From Welwitschia mirabilis (lineage: Eukaryota; Gnetophyta; Gnetopsida; Welwitschiales), in contig JBOZIK010000001.1 of NCBI GenBank assembly GCA_051453625.1, positions 68,671,876 through 68,733,867 of the forward strand: a stretch of DNA of 61,992 bases, written 5' to 3'. The notes under the pieces were generated by a model. It worked only from the letters and a program-made list of their open reading frames with translations, was not told the DNA's origin and did no database searches. The position numbers and the translations under genes are program-made. Below, one piece after another: positions 46,853 to 58,586 of the stretch. The stretch's first letter is position 1, and each line of letters starts with the position of its first letter.

Positions 46853-47954
46853 CATTGGATTGTCAACTTATATATATTTAATAGGGTATTTTGAGTAGTT
46901 TTGAAGGATATTAGATAGGTTTATGCTAGAATTCCACGATAATGAAGAGTTGAGATAAAAGATTAAAAAATATTAAATTTCTATGAAATTTTATAGCATT
47001 TAGAATAGTTCACAATACTTCCAATTTTTGATAGACTTCCTACAAACATTGAGGTTATGCATTTTATGAATACTTGTAAAATTCTATCATCCACCTCATC
47101 ATTTAAATGATAATATAGACGACGAAATAGTTGAAGCTAATGAGGATGGTAACTGAGTTCAATCTAATAGATGATATGAATTGTTTATGAGTTGACATCA
47201 TCTTGTATGTTGTTCGAATGACCATTAGGATGACATCTATTATAATGTTCCATTGAGTATTCACCTAAGTTTTATCATTTATTTATGTATCTCATGCGTA
47301 GACCATTAGGGTTGTGCCTGTGATTGTCTATCCTTCTTGTGATTTACATGTTTATTATTAGTAAGTATTGATTCCTCTCTTAACTCCATCTTGTCTTTGC
47401 TTATACCATACATTCTTGTGATATGAGATCAAAGAGCTAGAGATCCATCCTTAGTAGTTGCAGAGAGATGTCTTTCTTGGTGTTGGATTGTTCTTCCTCC
47501 ATTGACATACAACTACTTTTCAACACAAATGTTATTTAAGATTTAATATAAAGACTTTTTTTTGTTCTTATTCTTGTTGTTACTTATCCCTTATTGTTTA
47601 TGTTACTTCTGATTCAGTAATAGTTTTTTGAGTAATATAGGCTATGAGGGTAATCTTAATTAAGATTGAGCATTGTTTGTTTAGGTGCATTACTATTTTT
47701 CTTCCTTATATCAACCTTACATAAGTACGTTGCATTGTACTTTTCTCCATTACATTTATTTTTATTACTAGGATATGTAAGTGTTTCTTACTGAAATCAA
47801 TTCTCTTTATTCTACTTTGGGCCTTTAATGGATTACAACATTTAGGTTAACCCTCATCTATATTAGTGTGTTCTATTGTGTAAGATTTATATTTTATTTA
47901 TGAATGATAGAATCTTCTTAAACTTAATTATTTATACAAATACACATCACAACA
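46853..47954 (+). mobile_element. Element II 5' LTR
   Basis: Aligned without gaps to the 3' LTR start (58,587), the first 23 bases differ at ten positions, eight of them transitions, and the TG has become CA. It ends CACAACA three bases before the primer site. A perfect 14-bp palindrome ATCATTTAAATGAT lies at 47,098-47,111 within the TCATCC motif (47,086-47,123). Confidence 0.82.
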
Positions 47955-47957
47955 TAT

Positions 47958-47975
47958 TGGTGCCATTATCGAGGA
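47958..47975 (+). promoter_or_regulatory. Primer-binding site, tRNA-Asp type
   Basis: TGGTGCCATTATCGAGGA against TGGCGCCGTTGCCGGGGA: 14 of 18 identical, all four differences transitions. Same spacing to the LTR as in element I. Confidence 0.82.
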
Positions 47976-48599
47976 AGGCTACTTAGAGTTTTAGAGTTGT
48001 CATTTGAATTTTAGTTAAGATGTTTGCCTATAACACCTATAACAACACTGTATTTTTAGTTGTAGTAGTATAGTTTTTCTTTTTATAGTTCCTAGTTTTT
48101 CATTTTAAAATAAAATCTTTATCATCTACTTCATTGTCCAGATGACATGTGGCAATAATGGCCTCTGTGCCTTGAGTTTTCAACTTTTTATTTTCTCAAA
48201 AATTTTTAGGATTTTTTCTATCATCCTATCTTTCATTTGGATAACTGAGGCAAGTGATAGTTTCACATTTCTATTTTCTGTGTTTTTTTATTTTTTGTGT
48301 TTTCTGTATTTCTATCATCCAGATAACTACAAGGACAATACTCATTGTGCATCAAAACTAAGCATGTATGAAAAAATCTAGTAAGAAAGAAAATATTAGA
48401 AAGATTTGTTGTTTATAGAGGAAAACATTTGAGAAGATTTGATTTACTTTGAAATTAACTCAATTATGCATAGTAAAGATATGTAAAGCTTGAAAATTCT
48501 AGAAATTTTTATATTTAGTTCTTTAGAATTTGGTTTTGTAAGAGAAACTTTTCTGGAATTTTGTTTTGATGATAATTTTTAAATTTGAAATATGTCTAG
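47976..48599 (+). mobile_element. Element II untranslated leader
   Basis: T-rich, non-coding, with three TCATC-type motifs (48,121-48,156; about 48,217-48,256; about 48,311-48,335). The open frame at 48,142-48,381 overlaps these repeats and is not regarded as a gene. Confidence 0.6.
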
Positions 48600-49690
48600 C
48601 TCATCACAAAAGTAAAACCAAACTGATTCACCTAATATGCCCCTTATCATTAGAATCCCTATGACTATATCTATTAAAACAAATGCCAATGTTATCCTTA
48701 GAGAACTAATTACTAATAAAAAATGTGAAATTAAAACCCCTTTTATTTCTTTCTAGTAATGATGTTACACTTAGAAATCTAGAAAATTATTCTATTTTTA
48801 GTGGTAAACTTGATGAAGATACTTTATAACACATTGCTGACATCAAACAGTTAGTGCTTACTTCAAGAAACAGTAAAAAACAATTAAATGATAGAACTTA
48901 CATAGTCATTTTCCCCATTAATTTAAAAGTTAAAGATAAACTTTAGTTAAAAATGATTCCTCATAAAAGTTTAAAATCATGGAGTCAAGTTTAGAAAGCC
49001 TTTATTAAATGATTTATGAGTGAAACTACCATTAGAAAATGTAAGAAAGAAATAAATAACTTTCAACAATAGCCTAATAAAGATTATGCCCCTACCTATG
49101 AGATATTTTTTTTGCTTTACATTTAAACCTTATATATGCTTTTTCTTAAGAAGAATTGGTAGACTAATTTTATAGTGGACTCAATAGTCAAACAAAGCAA
49201 CTAGTTTATTTTTCATGTATAGAAAATTTGTTGAACCTTATCTTAAAAAATGCTTGGAAAGTATTGGAAGATTTGGTATAAGTGAGTCAAAATTGATCTA
49301 AATCCTCAATTAGAAAAAACCAAACTATAGGTCAAATCATTATAGATATTAAGGAGGTTAACAAAGAAAAAGAAGAAATAAGAACTAAAAATGAACCAAG
49401 AAATATCATTAAGGATTTTACTTAACTTTAGAAAACTATACTTAAATGATCTTAGACATAAAGGTGGCAACTAATAATAGTGTAGCTATAGCTCCAACTT
49501 GTTACTTGTGCAAAGATAACTATTACATTATAAAAGAATGCCCTTTACTTTTAACATACAAAAAAAAAAAAAAAATTGTAAATAAGTGTGTGTCTTTAAC
49601 TAAAGGTCTTCAAACTTCAACCAAAATTAAAACCAAAATTAAATCCAAAATCACAATAATTTTCAACCTAGGATGAATGAATAATCCAAG
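48600..49690 (+). pseudogene. Element II gag remnant with zinc knuckle
   Basis: Readable pieces: VILRELITNKKCEIKTPF (about 48,692), NYSIFSGKLDED (about 48,788), KKEINNFQQ*PNKDYAPTYE (about 49,045), and the knuckle region CYLCKDNYYIIKECP (about 49,499-49,545), where the His of CCHC has become Tyr. It parallels element I gag in content and order. An A run (about 49,561-49,576) follows the knuckle. Confidence 0.75.
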
Positions 49691-50389
49691 TTTAAAGATT
49701 TTCAAAAAAATCATCCTAGATTCCAACCATTTAAAAAGAGATTTAAGAATATAAACTTCTAATCAAATAACTCAAATAATCAAGCAAGCTTATCCAACTC
49801 ATAAAACCAACATGATTCACTTAGAAATTCCATTGATGGGTTAAGAAAAACATAAGAAAGAACAAACTCCAATATTAAAAATTTATGAGTATTTTGCAAT
49901 AAACCATGCTTGCTAACCAATGACCACAAGGATCACTTGCCATTCAATCTTTATCAAACCCAAATGAAGTTAAGAAAGATTGTAAGGTGATGACAAGAAG
50001 TGGAAATAAGATAACACCTTCCACCTATGAGGCTTCAACATCTCAAAGTGATAAAAATGATGAATAAAAGGATATAGAAATATTATAAAATCATTTTTTC
50101 TTTTTTTAAGAAATAAAAAGAAAAAAAATATTCTCATCAGAAACCTACTACTTCTTTGCTTGATATATTGAACATAAATCTTATATTTGATGATTATTTA
50201 AAAGCCTTAATGCAAAATTGTAGTATCAATTTACCAATTTTCAAACTTTTATAAGAGAATTCTAAGTATTCTAAGTTGTGGAAAGATCTGATTAGGCAGA
50301 AATAAAAATGAGCCATCCCTAGTAAAGTATTCCTAGGTCAATTTATTAATAACTTAGTTTTATAGAAATATTTAAAGTTTAGGGGTAGT

Positions 50390-50913
50390 AATTATTAGTC
50401 TTACCTTAGAGGAAAATAAAAGGATTAAGAAAGCCTTGATTGATATTAGAACTAGTATCAACATCATTCCCTTTCAGATTTATCAATAACTTAAGTTGGA
50501 AGATAGAATAGAACCTATAAGGATCATCTTAGAATTGGCTAATATATAAATTAAGAAACTTTAGGTGTGATTAAGGATTTTGTCATTCAGATTAAAGAAG
50601 ATTTCTATCCCATTAATGTTGTTGTGGTATAAGTTTAATATAATAGTGGTTATCCTTTACTTCTTCCTATTGTATTATAAATATAAGAACATGTTTAATG
50701 AAGTGTTATTTAGGAAATAAGAAGGTTTCAATCAGAGTGTTTAATGTGTCTAGAAAAGATTTAGGAAATGATTTCAGTGTAGAAGAAGAAATAAATCCAA
50801 CTTTATTTTTACAGCATCATCCAATTAAAGAGAGATGGTTATTGCTTCACGAATTAACTTGGTTTGATAATCAACTGGAAATAAATAAATTGAACATTTT
50901 TTATGAAAATTAA
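50390..50913 (+). pseudogene. Element II protease remnant
   Basis: Active-site stretch ALIDIRTSINIIPFQIY (Asp codon 50,442-50,444), with the Gly of D-x-G-A changed to Arg as in element I. Then RIEPIRIILELAN and, in the open frame 50,698-50,913, LGNKKVSIRVFN and QHHPIKERW. The open frame is a remnant of the protease-RT linker, not a separate gene. Between gag and here (49,690-50,390) no domain is visible. Confidence 0.75.
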
Positions 50914-51379
50914 CTTACTTTTAATCACCTATAAAATTATTATTTTAATATAAAGAGTAGAGAGACTAAGTCTATCAATTGTGCATAAGTCTAAGATCTG
51001 AGTAGAACTGAGATTTCACACTTTAAGGGTGGTTATTTACTACTGATGTTTAGATAATAGTCTAAGACAATAGTAAAGTTACTTAAAAATTTAATAGAAA
51101 TTAAAAATCTGAATTTAAATCTAAATCTAAAACCTTTATCTAGTGGACTAAAATACATTTTTCTGAACAATGATCTAAACAAATATTTGATAATTAATGA
51201 AAATCTTTTTCCTCAATGAGAATTGAGTTTAATCTCTCTTTTGCAATCTGAGGTAAATGGTTTTGCTTGGATCCATAAAGATTTAGTAGTTATTTCTATC
51301 TTAATTGTTTAACATAAGGTTTACCTTGAGGATAATGCAAAATCTATTAGAAAATCCCAATATAGACTTAATCTAACCT

Positions 51380-52130
51380 TTAAGCAAGTTGTTAAAGATG
51401 AAATCATAAAATTAATGGATTATAAAATCATTTATGCCATATCTAATAGTGAGTAGACTAGCCCTTTGACAAAATTACTGAAAAACGTTGGAAAATAAAA
51501 GATGTTTATAGATTTCAGAAAACTAAATAAAGTAACTAAAAAAGATCATTGTCCTTTGCCTTTTCATGATTAGATACTTGATGGATGCATTTTATTATTT
51601 TATTGATGGATATAATGGTTACAATTAGGTTTGTATTGCTAGTGAGGATCAAGCCAAAACTTCTTTAACTTTACCTTTTGATACTTTTGCTTTTCACACA
51701 TGTTTGTAATGCTTCCAATACTCTTTAACATGCTATAATGGGTATTTTTTCTAATATATTAGAGGATTTGATTAAAATTTTTATGGATGACTTTTTTATT
51801 TATGCTAGAACTTTTGAAAAAATCTTAGAATGATTAGAGAAATTCCTTAATTAATGCATTTCTAGTGATATACATTTAAGTTAGGAAAAAAGATTATTTT
51901 TAGTTGAAAATGAAATTGTTTTAAATTATCATATTTCAAAAAAAGGGATTACGATGGATTCTAAAAAATTTGGTATTATTTAAAACCTAAGTCCTCCTAT
52001 AAATTTGAAATAGGTTAGATCTTTTTTTGATTATTGTAGTTTTTGCTGTCAGTTTATTCATGACTATGTAAACATTTGTAAACCCCTTCACTTGTTGCTA
52101 GAGAAAGAAGTTAGAAATTTAAATGGAATG
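51380..52130 (+). pseudogene. Element II reverse transcriptase remnant
   Basis: VVKDEIIKLMDYKIIYAIS (about 51,387-51,443), KMFIDFRKLNKVTKKDHCPL (51,499-51,560), FIDGYNGYN*V in a shifted frame, EDQAKTSLTLPFDTFAFHTC (about 51,645-51,705) and the catalytic box IFMDDFFIYAR (FMDDF at 51,780-51,794). Here the two catalytic Asp are intact, unlike those of the integrase. The FMDDF spelling is that of Tat/Athila RT. Stops and frameshifts disable it. Confidence 0.9.
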
Positions 52131-52194
52131 AATATTATCAGCTTTCTTTTAATAGACTTAAACATAAACTTTCTTATGATCTTATTGTAATGAG

Positions 52195-52620
52195 ACCTAA
52201 TTAGAAAAAGATTTTAAATTGATGTATGATGCTAATAATTTTACCATGGGTGTGGTACTTTGTTAAAATTATAGAAATGATTTTAAAATTATATCTTATT
52301 ATAGCAAATCTTTGTCTAGAACTTAAATGAATTACACTACTAAAGAGAAGGAAATGTTAGCAATCATATTTTTCCTTGATACACTTAGATATTATCTTCA
52401 AGACTTTTATATAAATTAATATATTAATCATGCTATGGTTAATTACCTTATAACTAAGAAATATTCTAGTGCTAGATTGATTAGATGGATCCTCCTTATG
52501 CAAGAATTTAATTTGACCATCATTGATAAAGATGGGAAGCATAATTATGTTTTTGATCATTTTTCTCATCTTTCTTCTCCTCCTGATGACTTTGTTATTG
52601 ATGATTCTTTTTTGGATTAG
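52195..52620 (+). pseudogene. Element II RNase H remnant
   Basis: LMYDANNFTMGVVLC (about 52,220-52,264) holds the first catalytic Asp (family C-D-A-S-D-x-A-x-G-A-V-L). Then come IISYYSKSLSRT, YTTKEKEMLAIIFFLDTLRY (about 52,330-52,390), and in the open frame 52,435-52,620 KYSSARLIRWILLMQEFNLT and DKDGKHNYVFDHFSHL. The E-K-E-M-L-A block is well kept. Confidence 0.88.
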
Positions 52621-52739
52621 AAAATTTTTGCTATATCTTCTACTCATCCTTATCTTTAATATTTGAATATTGTTAATTATCTTATTATCATAAAACATCA
52701 TAACATTAGATTTATAATCAACATAAATCTTTTTTCATA

Positions 52740-53330
52740 GGATAAGTGACTATGAGTGGACAGAGTCACATTTTTATCATAGGCGTAAAGATCAAATTAT
52801 GCAAAAATATATGCTTGATTGCGAAAAATATGAAATCCTTCATCTTTGCAATGGTGATGTTTGTGGAGGATATTTTAGTGGATATAAAATGGCTATAAAA
52901 ATTATTCATTTTGGTTTTTATTGGCCTACACATTTTTTAGGATTCTTTTAATTTTGCTAGAAGGTGTGATCCTTGTTAATATTATGATACTGCTTAGATC
53001 TATTCTTAAATGTAAACCTTTTGATTATTGGGGTGTTAATTTTATAGGCCCTATTTATCCACCTTCTTATGATAAACATTACATTTTCGTAGTTGTAGGC
53101 TATGTTACTAAACAAGTTGAAGCTATTCCTACTTCTTTGAATGATGTCCAAATTGTTTGTCATTTTCTTAGAACTCATATTTTTCAAATATTTGTTTTTC
53201 TTAGGATTGTCATTAGTAATCAAGAAACATATTTGATTAATCATATTTTTAGAAAAATTCTATTTTCCATTATAATAGATCATAGAGTAGCTTGTACTTA
53301 TCATCCTCAAACTAATGGATAGGCTAAAAA
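52740..53330 (+). pseudogene. Element II integrase remnant, all three acidic residues lost
   Basis: Zinc-binding end: YEILHLCNGDVCGGYFSGYK and IIHFGFYWPTHF (about 52,826-52,936). Core in the open frame 52,921-53,322: FDYWGVNFIGPIYPPSYDKH, then QVEAIPTSLNDVQIVCHFLR, then RIVISNQETYL, then VACTYHPQTNG. Relative to the family (G-x-D-F-x-G; I-S-D-x-G-T; N-G-Q-x-E), the first Asp is Asn, the second Asp is Asn and the Glu is Lys (just after 53,322), each by one G-to-A change. Confidence 0.9.
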
Positions 53331-53940
53331 TGAAAATAGAAAAATTAAGAAAATATTGTAAAAACTTGTCTCTATTAATAAGAAATCTTTGGCTTCTAAG
53401 CTTAATGATATTCTTTGGGCTTACCATACTACTTAACATTCTTCTCTTGATTTTTTACCTTATGAATTTGTGTATGAAAAATTTTGTGTTTTACCTATTG
53501 ATGTGTGCTATAGCTCTTATCATGCTTCTTATTAACTTAATCTTGTGGGTCTTAATAAAAATATTAAACATAGATTAGACCAATTAGATCACCTAGATGA
53601 AAAATGAATGCATGCTATACATCATTAATTAATTCAAGAATCCTAAGCTAAGTCCAAACGAGATAAAAAAATACTCATAAAAAGTTTAAACTAGGTCAAA
53701 TTGTTTTTTTTTATAACACTAGAGTTCATCTGTTGAATAACAAGTTGATCTCTAAATGATTAGGTCCTTATCTTATAGAATCTTTTTAATAACAAGTTGA
53801 TCTTTAAATGATTAGGTCCTTATATTATAGAGAAAGTTTATTCTAATGGCTCTATTAAGATTTTAGACTTAGAAACTAAGGAGACTTAGAATGTTAATGG
53901 ATAATTGTTGAAACTATATGAAGGATCTTTTAATACAACT
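53331..53940 (+). pseudogene. Element II integrase C-terminal region with a 52-bp duplication
   Basis: SLASKLNDILWAYHTT (about 53,389-53,436), DFLPYEFVYEKFCVLPIDVC and DQLDHLDEK (about 53,578-53,604) match the Tat/Athila tail (L-D-D-A-L-W-A-Y-R-T; Y-G-K-x-C-H-L-P-V). Near the Leu-Gly-Pro-Tyr block a tandem duplication is seen: AACAAGTTGATCT...TTAGGTCCTTAT at 53,739 and again at 53,791. Confidence 0.75.
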
Positions 53941-54335
53941 TTGAACATGGTAGAAGCACTTGTTTTGGAGGTTTCTCTCAATGAGAATGACTTTCACCCT
54001 ATCATTTTCTGAGTTTTTTTAAGCTTATTTCTTTTATAGATATTATAATATCACTTGATCATCTTATAAACTTTACTTATGTATTACTTTATGAAGTTTT
54101 TGATGATTAGTATCGATACTTGGGCATTTTATGATGGTAAGATTGGATTCACCCATTATTGAGACATTCCATCTCTATAGACTTCATTTTAAAATACGAT
54201 GCCTTAGTTTTTGTGATTTCTTTCAATAATGTAAGGTCTTCAGTTTTTTGAAAGTTTTCTTTTCTACTTTTTATCTTACTTATTCATCTTCATCTTTTTA
54301 AGTGTGCGAACGCGTGGCGATTCTTTATTCTAAGA

Positions 54336-54375
54336 GGGGGGAGGAGGGGGAGGAGAGAGAGAGAGAGAGAGAGAG
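54336..54375 (+). repeat. G-rich tract running into (GA)n at a gap edge
   Basis: GAGGGGGGAGGAGGGGGAGG followed by about 11 GA units up to the N run. Low-complexity purine DNA of this kind often breaks assemblies. Confidence 0.9.
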
Positions 54376-55165
54376 NNNNNNNNNNNNNNNNNNNNNNNNN
54401 NNNNNNNNNNNNNNNNNNNNNNNNNNNNNNNNNNNNNNNNNNNNNNNNNNNNNNNNNNNNNNNNNNNNNNNNNNNNNNNNNNNNNNNNNNNNNNNNNNNN
54501 NNNNNNNNNNNNNNNNNNNNNNNNNNNNNNNNNNNNNNNNNNNNNNNNNNNNNNNNNNNNNNNNNNNNNNNNNNNNNNNNNNNNNNNNNNNNNNNNNNNN
54601 NNNNNNNNNNNNNNNNNNNNNNNNNNNNNNNNNNNNNNNNNNNNNNNNNNNNNNNNNNNNNNNNNNNNNNNNNNNNNNNNNNNNNNNNNNNNNNNNNNNN
54701 NNNNNNNNNNNNNNNNNNNNNNNNNNNNNNNNNNNNNNNNNNNNNNNNNNNNNNNNNNNNNNNNNNNNNNNNNNNNNNNNNNNNNNNNNNNNNNNNNNNN
54801 NNNNNNNNNNNNNNNNNNNNNNNNNNNNNNNNNNNNNNNNNNNNNNNNNNNNNNNNNNNNNNNNNNNNNNNNNNNNNNNNNNNNNNNNNNNNNNNNNNNN
54901 NNNNNNNNNNNNNNNNNNNNNNNNNNNNNNNNNNNNNNNNNNNNNNNNNNNNNNNNNNNNNNNNNNNNNNNNNNNNNNNNNNNNNNNNNNNNNNNNNNNN
55001 NNNNNNNNNNNNNNNNNNNNNNNNNNNNNNNNNNNNNNNNNNNNNNNNNNNNNNNNNNNNNNNNNNNNNNNNNNNNNNNNNNNNNNNNNNNNNNNNNNNN
55101 NNNNNNNNNNNNNNNNNNNNNNNNNNNNNNNNNNNNNNNNNNNNNNNNNNNNNNNNNNNNNNNNN
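54376..55165. other. Assembly gap (790 N)
   Basis: Starts inside the (GA)n run. The element 0 spacer has a gap at the matching position (3,658). Confidence 0.99.
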
Positions 55166-55997
55166 CATGAAATAAGTTGTAATAAACTTGAAGGCTATAG
55201 GATCAGTGGTGTCCTTAGTATCATCAGAGGAATTTCATATTTGTAGACTCTTAGTATTCCCACATGGTTATTTTACTTTTGAGGATTTATGTGTATTTAA
55301 GAGGTATGAGTAGGTGAGATCATTTCTAATTAGCTTTTTATTTTGTCATTTATTGTTCTAAGCACTTAAGTTTTAGTATCACCATAATCACTACCTTTTA
55401 GAATGGAGCTCTATGGAGTTTATACATTTTATTATGCATTTTTACTTAGATGGATTTATGATGTCTTCCTTGGAAGTTTGCTAGGTTATAATTTAGGATA
55501 GATAAGTAATATTATTCTTCTTCCTTGTGTCTATTTTCATTTTTCTTTTCTTTGGTTTTTTAGTTTGTTATTTTAAAGCCATTTCTGCATTTTCTTATTC
55601 TTACATAGGTCCTTGCTATTCATTCATAAATATCATTTTTAGTTAGCATTTGAATTCATTAAAACATCTCTTTATTTTCATAGCTTTTATGAGATTTCTT
55701 ATACCTTTTGGAGTTTTGTGCTTTATCTTATTCTAGTTTTAGTTTAAGCATACTCATTTACTTTTATTATTAGGTTTTATCCTAGTTAATTCATTTTCTT
55801 CAGTCATAGTTTTCTTTTGTTATGATTTTTTAAATTTTATCCCAATTTTCATAATTTTTCTTTTTTCTTTTTTATTTTTCTATTTATTTTGATTAAACTT
55901 GATACTTTTATGATCATATTTAAGCCTAATTTTATTGACTAACGTCTTTATTTTTGAAAAACTTTTCATTGTCCTGTCATCCACCTGGTCGTTTAGA

Positions 55998-56080
55998 NNN
56001 NNNNNNNNNNNNNNNNNNNNNNNNNNNNNNNNNNNNNNNNNNNNNNNNNNNNNNNNNNNNNNNNNNNNNNNNNNNNNNNN
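55998..56080. other. Assembly gap (83 N)
   Basis: Falls on a TCATCCACCTGGTCGTTTAGA motif, plausibly a hairpin-related assembly break. Confidence 0.99.
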
Positions 56081-56759
56081 TTTAATTTCTTCTGAGAGTC
56101 ATCCTAGGGCTACCATCTTGACAACATAATTGGACAATAATGAGATAAAACTGTGGCTCAAATTATTTTTTCTTATTTTCCTTTATTTTCTCATCATTTC
56201 TACCCATTATTTCAAGAGACAATGATCCCTCTAAACTTTGCTAGCATCTTGGATCTTGTTATGCTCAATTTTATATTCAGATTTTAAAGTTTTCATTGAA
56301 TTTGCCAAATCAAGTATATTTTTCTCTCCCTTTTGTTTTTTAGTTTTTTGCTCTTTGATTTGGAACTTCTAAATTTTATTTTCATCATATATTTTGAAAC
56401 TTATAACCAGTTGTGCATTTTACGAGAAAAATTAAATCTTTTATCTTGCACGCTTATTTCCTTATAAATTGTAGGTCGAAGTGTAGTGATCCTTTAGGCA
56501 AAATTAATTAGTTTGACATGTTCTATAGTTTTACTAGATTAGATTTTCCATTTAAGCATTTCGAATTTTTACAATATGTGGGACACACTTAAAAAAAGGC
56601 TTTTTCACTTTATGTGCGTTTTGCATTTTTCTTCTTATGATGAGGCAGTATGGGACATATTGATACTTTTAAGGGAGGCAGAACATATTTTCATCATTTT
56701 TTAAATTTTTAATTGATTTTTGCAGTCATTATTACTCATCCATCTATTGTATTTAACAT

Positions 56760-58070
56760 GTCTATCTAATCTCGCATGATGTTTTTGTGTATTTTAAGGC
56801 TGAGGCTAAAGATGTAGAGTAGGAAGCAACCCCTTTAGTACTACTAGAGGTCAAGTGTCTAGAGCTAGTGTATCCTCCATGTTAACATAGACATTCTTTA
56901 ATCATCAGATAACTAATATCCATGTTGAGCATTACTTTGGAGATTTTATGAGCTGCATAGAGCCTAAGGTTGATTGAAGGCTTATGGATCTCTAGCTCAG
57001 ATGGATTACAGATGCATATGAATCATATTATGTATCAGAGATAAGAGAGTTTTATGACACCATGCATATAGAGCATCGACTAGATTCTCATGGTTAGTTA
57101 GTTGATATGATCATAGCTTACATTCGAGATCATAAGATTTCTATACTTACATCCATATTGTAGTAGTTACAAATCTTAGTAGCCTTAGGAGTCTTTATGT
57201 TCATTTAGTTGGAGGGATCGAGAAGCATCACTTCATATGACACTGCATCAGATATTTCAGCAACTATGACGATAGACAAGTAGGAGTCATTGTCACCCAG
57301 TTGATCCCTACATAAAGAGTACATTACAGAGGGCTGATCCATAACATTATTCTATTATTTTATAATAGTCATGCTATGATTGTACATATCCAGATACTAG
57401 TAGATTTCAAACAGGCAAAGTAGATGGACTTACCTACCTTCATTTAGTAAAGACTCAGATCCATGATTAAGGCATGATAGTTTTAGACTCTAGGTTATCC
57501 ATACCTTCTCTTAGCTCTATTCAAACTATTTACAATACGATAGCTCATGGGGAAGTAGTACCTATCTTATATCTAGATTTCTACTTGCTATTTTTAGGAT
57601 ATGAGCATACAAGTATAAGAAGAGGTAGAGCGATGCTAGGTACAAAGACCTATGGTTAGTGTTACACTTGAGTAAATATAGGCCTTCCTCATAGAAACCC
57701 ATCAAGACCATTAGAGGTTTCATAGATCATGGTATCTAGATATTAAACTAGAGGATCTAGGCTCTAGATCAAAGGATGTAAACATTGGAGCAAAGAATTC
57801 TGATAGTTGAGAGAAGAGTATATTACTCTGAGAACCAGATTAATAACATGCACCAGTGAATTGTTTCTATTTAATAAATGTTACTGTAGACATTTTAGAG
57901 GTTGTTTGTGTCCAGGATGATGAGATGGTTCATTCCGTTTCCACATCTTTGGACTTCCATTTTTATATTCATCCTGAGCATCCTCCCTCTTCTTTCCCTA
58001 CACCTGAGCTAGCTGCCTAGATAGAGTTCATTATGAGACGACAATGGGAGTGATTTTCTTATACTTTATA
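56760..58070 (+). pseudogene. Element II extra sense ORF downstream of pol (remnant)
   Basis: Not part of gag-pol. Readable pieces: NHQITNIHVEHYFGDFM (about 56,900-56,950), ITDAYESYYVSEIREFYDTM and HIEHRLDSHG*LVDMIIAYI (about 57,006-57,130), SYDTASDISATMTIDKQ, the open frame 57,474-57,659 (LSSIQTIYNTIAHGEVVPIL), and a helical stretch ILIVERRVYYSENQINNMHQ (about 57,799-57,857). The layout (I-x-x-F-Y block, later coiled-coil-like end) recalls the 'putative plant transposon protein' ORFs carried by Tat/Athila-type elements. Its role is unknown. It is absent from elements 0 and I. Confidence 0.5.
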
Positions 58071-58586
58071 TCTCCTCTTCTATGTATTTTTTGTACTAAA
58101 ACTCACTGTTATATATATATACATATCATTTTGAAGTTCATCACGGTGTATTTATTTTTATCTAATTTTTATAATTATCTTCTTTTTTCACCTATTATGA
58201 TAAAGACTAATTTTATTTAAGTGACCTTTTAGGTATTACTGTATATTTTTGTGGGGGAATTTTAATTATAAAGTGCATTACCTGATTATTTATATGAAAA
58301 TAATTTTGTCATAGGTTCCTATTTTCCAAAAGCATTTCTTGATCCTGTTGTCCCTTACATTATCTAGACAGCAACCTAGATAACAATATAGCTAATTTTC
58401 AAATTAGATAACATGTTCAGTTTTTTGATTTTTCATGATTCAACTTGTATCTTTGAGATTCTTCAAAACTTTTCTAAGATGTTTTCTTTATTAACTTATC
58501 ATTTTTTATTATTAAATAAGTTAACTTGTAATCATGGTTTATTACATAGTTTTTTTTGGAAACTGATAAGGCTAAGTGGAGGGCTT
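58071..58586 (+). mobile_element. Element II spacer end and polypurine tract
   Basis: Non-coding. Contains (TA)n at about 58,112-58,124, a palindrome motif at about 58,345-58,390, and ends with ACTGATAAGGCTAAGTGGAG (58,562-58,581) directly before the LTR, the conserved plus-strand primer region of the family. Confidence 0.65.

Larger units (their letters stand above)
53941..56759 (+). mobile_element. Element II spacer, first part
   Basis: Non-coding and collinear with the spacers of elements 0 and I. It contains a G-rich/(GA)n tract, a 790-N gap and an 83-N gap. A palindrome motif is cut by the second gap (55,975-55,997). Open frames touching the gaps are artefacts. Confidence 0.6.

Noticed and set aside
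53315-53578. 87-codon ORF with hydrophobic stretches as a membrane protein
   Set aside because: It is the wrong frame of the element II integrase tail; the true frame reads LASKLNDILWAYHTT.
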